From JABJGO01 sp963921245 (GTDB taxonomy: Bacteria; Pseudomonadota; Alphaproteobacteria; Rhodospirillales; Casp-alpha2), in assembly GCA_963921245.4 (NCBI GenBank), contig CAWUEY030000001.1, forward strand, positions 682,001 to 746,000: 64,000 nucleotides of DNA, written 5' to 3'. The notes beneath the pieces were generated by a model that was given only the letters and a program-made list of their open reading frames with translations, had not been told where the DNA came from and did not search any database. Each line of letters opens with the position of its first letter. Position 1 is the stretch's first letter. This document shows, piece by piece, positions 61,242 through 64,000 of the stretch. Position numbers and translations under genes: made by a program.

Positions 61242-62354
61242 ATGCGCGCCCTTTGTATTGGCTCCGCCATGGTAGACATTATCACAATTGTTGCCAGTCG
61301 CGATGTGGAACGCCTGACCATGCATAACGCGACGGCGTCCTATCTCTTACTGGAGCAAGGCCGCAAAATCGAAGCCGAGAGCATTTCGTCGCACATCGGC
61401 GGCGGTGCCGTGAATACCGCGGTTTCCATGTCACGGCAGGGTGTGGACGTTAGTGCTCTTATCAAAATCGGTGAGGACAGTAATGGTTCCCAAATCATCG
61501 ACCGACTGGCCCGCGAGAATGTGGATGATTCTCTGGTGCTCAGAACCGGGGAACGGCCCACGGGAACCGCCGTCATGGTGTCATCACATGATCGCAACGC
61601 CACGATATTTACCCAGCGCGGCACCAATATTCTGCTCCGCCCCACGGATATTACGCCGGAGATCATGGAGGGGCGCGATCTGGTCTATGTTACCGCTCTC
61701 TCCAACCAGTCAGCCGATTGCTTTCCCGTTGTTCTGGAGCGCGGTAAAGCCGCCGGAGCCTTTGTCGCCGCCAATCCCGGAATACGGCAACTATCCTCTC
61801 GTCCCGGGGTGTTGCTGGAAGCGCTGAAAAATCTGGATCTGCTTGCGATCAACCGGGTTGAAGCCGAAACCCTTGTCCCAGTCATATGCGGTCTGGCCAA
61901 TGATTGTCGTGAAACAGAAGCATCTGACGCCATCGACGATGATCCGCCGGGCCCGCGTCTCATGCGGATAGGATTGGCCTTCGGCGGTTTCGACATGGAT
62001 TTGATGAGCTACCTATCGCGCATGCGCTCAATGGGTGTTGCCAAGGTCGTCATCACCGACGGAACACACGGTGCCTATCTGGCTGACGACGCCGGTATCC
62101 ACTATTGCCCCAGTGTCAAAGTCGAACCAAAGGGCACCGCGGGGGCGGGCGATTCCTACACCTCAACGCTTTGCACCCATCTGGCGGGTGGTATTGAGGC
62201 CGGTTTTGCCATGCGGGCGGCGGCGATCAACTCGGCCTCTGTGGTCGGTTCAGTTGACACACAAAGCGGATTGCTGGACAGTGCCACCCTTCGCGAGCGT
62301 GTGGAAACCCTGACCAGCGATCTCCCCATCATCACTTGGGAGTGGGCCTCATGA
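61242..62354 (+). CDS. PfkB-family sugar/nucleoside kinase
   Basis: A 370-residue ribokinase-fold protein. The N-terminal ALCIGSAMVDIITIVASRDV and SSHIGGGAVNTAVSMSRQG, and the C-terminal PKGTAGAGDSYTSTLCTHLA with the catalytic GAGD, define the family. An insertion of about 40 residues (ETLVPVICGLANDCRETEAS to PPGPRLMRIGL) is unusual for PfkB kinases. It overlaps the downstream sulfatase start by ATGA. The phosphorylated sugar is unknown; pairing with a sulfatase suggests use of a sulfated sugar or metabolite. Confidence 0.88.
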   Translation: MRALCIGSAMVDIITIVASRDVERLTMHNATASYLLLEQGRKIEAESISSHIGGGAVNTAVSMSRQGVDVSALIKIGEDSNGSQIIDRLARENVDDSLVLRTGERPTGTAVMVSSHDRNATIFTQRGTNILLRPTDITPEIMEGRDLVYVTALSNQSADCFPVVLERGKAAGAFVAANPGIRQLSSRPGVLLEALKNLDLLAINRVEAETLVPVICGLANDCRETEASDAIDDDPPGPRLMRIGLAFGGFDMDLMSYLSRMRSMGVAKVVITDGTHGAYLADDAGIHYCPSVKVEPKGTAGAGDSYTSTLCTHLAGGIEAGFAMRAAAINSASVVGSVDTQSGLLDSATLRERVETLTSDLPIITWEWAS

Positions 62355-63358
62355 CACACCACAACGTGCTGATCATCATGTCCGATGAGCACCTGCGGGA
62401 CGCCGTCGGGTGTTACGGACACCCTTTTGTAAAAACGCCGAACATCGACGCTCTCGCGGCAAACGGCACCCGGTTCACCACAGCCTATACCCCATCACCG
62501 ATCTGCGTCCCGGCGCGGGCGTCTCTCGCCACGGGGCTAAACTTGCACCAGCATCGGTTCTGGAGCAATGCACAGGCCTATAACGGCAGCATGGAAAGCT
62601 GGGGACACCATCTGATCAAGGCCGGGCATCAGGTTCATTCCATTGGCAAACTGCATTATCGCAGGCGCGAAGATGACAATGGCTTCCTGAGTGAGCGGCA
62701 TTCCATGCACGTCAAGAACGGTGAAGGATGGACGCGGGGGTTGCTGCGCCGCGAGCTACCCCATTGGGGGAAGACACAAGACTTCGCCGAACAGATCGGA
62801 CCGGGTGAATGTGACTATACCTATCAGGATCGCCATGTTGTGGACGACACCTGTACATGGTTGCGCGAAACCGCACCTATGCATTGTGACAAACCCTGGG
62901 TCATGTTTTCCTCGTTCATCACACCGCACTATCCCCTGATTGTGCCGGATGAGTTCTATGATCTCTATCCGGCAGCCGACATGGCCCTGCCTGTTGCGGC
63001 GACGGATACGGACGGCTCCGATCACCCTGTCCTGAACAGTCTTCGTAACTTCATGAATTACGACGATCATTTCAATGACGCGAAACGCCGCATCGCCGTC
63101 GCTTCCTATTACGGTCTCTGTAGTTTTCTTGACCATAATGTTGGGCTGGTTCTGAACGCCTTGAGCGATAGTGGTCAGGCCGACAACACCATTGTCATTT
63201 ACCTGAGCGATCATGGCGAAATGCTGGGCAATAAGGGATTTTGGACCAAGTGCAACATGTACGAAGAATCCGTTGCTATTCCCATGATCATCGCCGGACC
63301 GGGTGTTGCCAAAGGCAAGGTCTGTGAAACGCCGGTATCCCTGCACATGGCGGGGTAG
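62351..63358 (+). pseudogene. Arylsulfatase/choline-sulfatase-like protein, C-terminally truncated
   Basis: Start at 62351 overlaps the kinase stop. The 335 residues have the sulfatase N-terminal metal site (VLIIMSDEHLRD), the formylglycine-type motif SPICVPARASL (Cys52, CxPxR variant), HSIGKLHYR, SFITPHYP and the late DHGEMLGNKGFWTK site. Similarity breaks at CETPVSLHMAG, just before the expected DIYPTVL segment, and a stop follows. Roughly the last 130-150 residues of the usual 480-500 are missing, so the fold is probably incomplete. The 150 bp behind it hold no recognised gene. Confidence 0.8.
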
Positions 63359-63510
63359 AACCGAGGTTGATCCGCGCGGTGGTTGTTGGTCTGGTCAGGC
63401 AAGGACCGAGTGTGGTATTCACAGGTCTCCCTAGCAGGGCTAAGCAGCCAGAGAATCCAAAGCCCAAGGTATAGGTATACCACGCGAAATCGAGCGCCCA
63501 GGACCACAGA

Positions 63511-64000
63511 ATGACCGGCCTGACCTTTACGCTTCAAACCACTGACGGTAAGGCCCGTTGGGGACAAATCACTACGGCCCATGGCATTATCCGGACGCCG
63601 GCCTTCATGCCCGTCGGTACAGCCGCGACGGTGAAAGCCATGCTGCCCGACTCCGTCCGTCAGACCGGTGCGGAAATCCTGCTTGGCAATACCTATCACC
63701 TGATGCTGCGTCCGGGCGCGGAACGCGTTGCATCGTTGGGCGGATTGCATACGTTCATGAACTGGCCGGGGCCTATCCTGACAGACTCCGGGGGGTTCCA
63801 GGTTATGTCCCTTGCCGAGCTTCGCAAGATCACCGAGGACGGTGTGCGGTTTCGCTCGCACGTGGACGGCTCTTACCACGATCTGTCACCGGAGCGGTCT
63901 ATCGAAATTCAGCACCTGCTGGATTCCAACATCACCATGGTGTTGGACGAATGCACGCCGTTCCCGGCGACGGAAGAACAGGCGGCCTTTTCCATGCGGT
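63511..64000 (+). CDS. tgt: tRNA-guanine transglycosylase (partial, runs off window)
   Basis: From the ATG at 63511, preceded by AGGA, the open frame encodes MTGLTFTLQTTDGKARWGQI, then TPAFMPVGTAATVKAMLPDS, LGNTYHLMLRPGAE, LTDSGGFQVMSLAELRKI with the catalytic Asp, and SPERSIEIQHLLDSNITMVL. All match the Tgt N-terminus, and 163 codons are present before the window ends. Tgt inserts preQ1 at the wobble position of GUN-decoding tRNAs; QueA, encoded 9 kb upstream on the other strand, acts next. Confidence 0.96.
   Translation, partial: MTGLTFTLQTTDGKARWGQITTAHGIIRTPAFMPVGTAATVKAMLPDSVRQTGAEILLGNTYHLMLRPGAERVASLGGLHTFMNWPGPILTDSGGFQVMSLAELRKITEDGVRFRSHVDGSYHDLSPERSIEIQHLLDSNITMVLDECTPFPATEEQAAFSMR

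Noticed and set aside
1..64000. CRISPR array, prophage or origin of replication
   Set aside because: No regularly spaced direct repeats, phage structural genes, parAB or DnaA-box clusters were seen.

Overview
The window reads as part of the chromosome of an alphaproteobacterium, probably a marine or host-associated member of the Rhodospirillales/Rhodobacterales type. The evidence is gene content: a carnitine/betaine catabolic set with a fused carnitine dehydrogenase-thioesterase, TRAP and SSS+DUF4212 transporters, a lepA-like housekeeping core, and hutF/hutG-type histidine degradation. Taxonomy is inferred from content only. Base composition is moderately GC-rich, with AT-rich islands between divergent genes and in part of a restriction-modification gene.

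Layout. 1-4.2 kb: carnitine degradation (fused dehydrogenase/thioesterase, BKACE cleavage enzyme, divergent GlxA-type activator) and an esterase. 4.4-7.1 kb: a decay zone with a TrpD-like scrap, an hsdS fragment fused to an IS1595 transposase, and a deleted amidase. 8.1 kb: tRNA-Ser(GGA). 8.3-20 kb: osmolyte and phosphonate metabolism, with a DgcA-like demethylase, an orphan oligopeptide-type binding protein, a di-haem peroxidase, a glycosyltransferase, and then a divergent cluster. In that cluster TauD, Rieske and HD-domain genes lie on the minus strand, and a tmpA/tmpB pair (trimethylaminoethylphosphonate to glycine betaine) lies on the plus strand. 20-25.1 kb: type III restriction-modification (mod, res). 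25.4-29.6 kb: lepA, a hydroxyacid dehydrogenase, and a broken CoA-metabolism operon cut by an IS630 copy. 30.7-35.3 kb: a polar amino acid ABC transporter and pyrC between two direct IS630 copies. 36.7-44.6 kb: MFS transporter, sulfotransferase, and an SSS/DUF4212/exonuclease-CBS-DUF294 module. 45-51.5 kb: TRAP transporter and hutG/hutI/hutF. 51.5-53.3 kb: a mosaic of four IS families. 53.3-64 kb: queA, a SufR-like regulator divergent from a Rieske-helical fusion, ureohydrolase, FkbM methyltransferase, CocE hydrolase, PfkB kinase, truncated sulfatase, and the start of tgt.

Functionally, much of the left half converges on quaternary amines. Carnitine can be cut to a betaine-type product, TmpA/TmpB can release glycine betaine from a phosphonate, and a Rieske oxygenase and a DgcA-like flavoenzyme could remove its methyl groups. 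The most unusual signals are (i) a second HD-domain protein whose first His-to-HD spacing matches the PhnZ/TmpB oxygenases, translationally coupled to a Rieske oxygenase; (ii) a dispersed hairpin repeat of about 41 bp that interrupts the DDE catalytic motif of three IS630 transposase copies and also sits beside the tmpAB promoter; (iii) a Rieske-plus-unknown-helical-domain protein divergent from a cysteine-rich SufR-like regulator. No CRISPR array, prophage or replication origin was seen.
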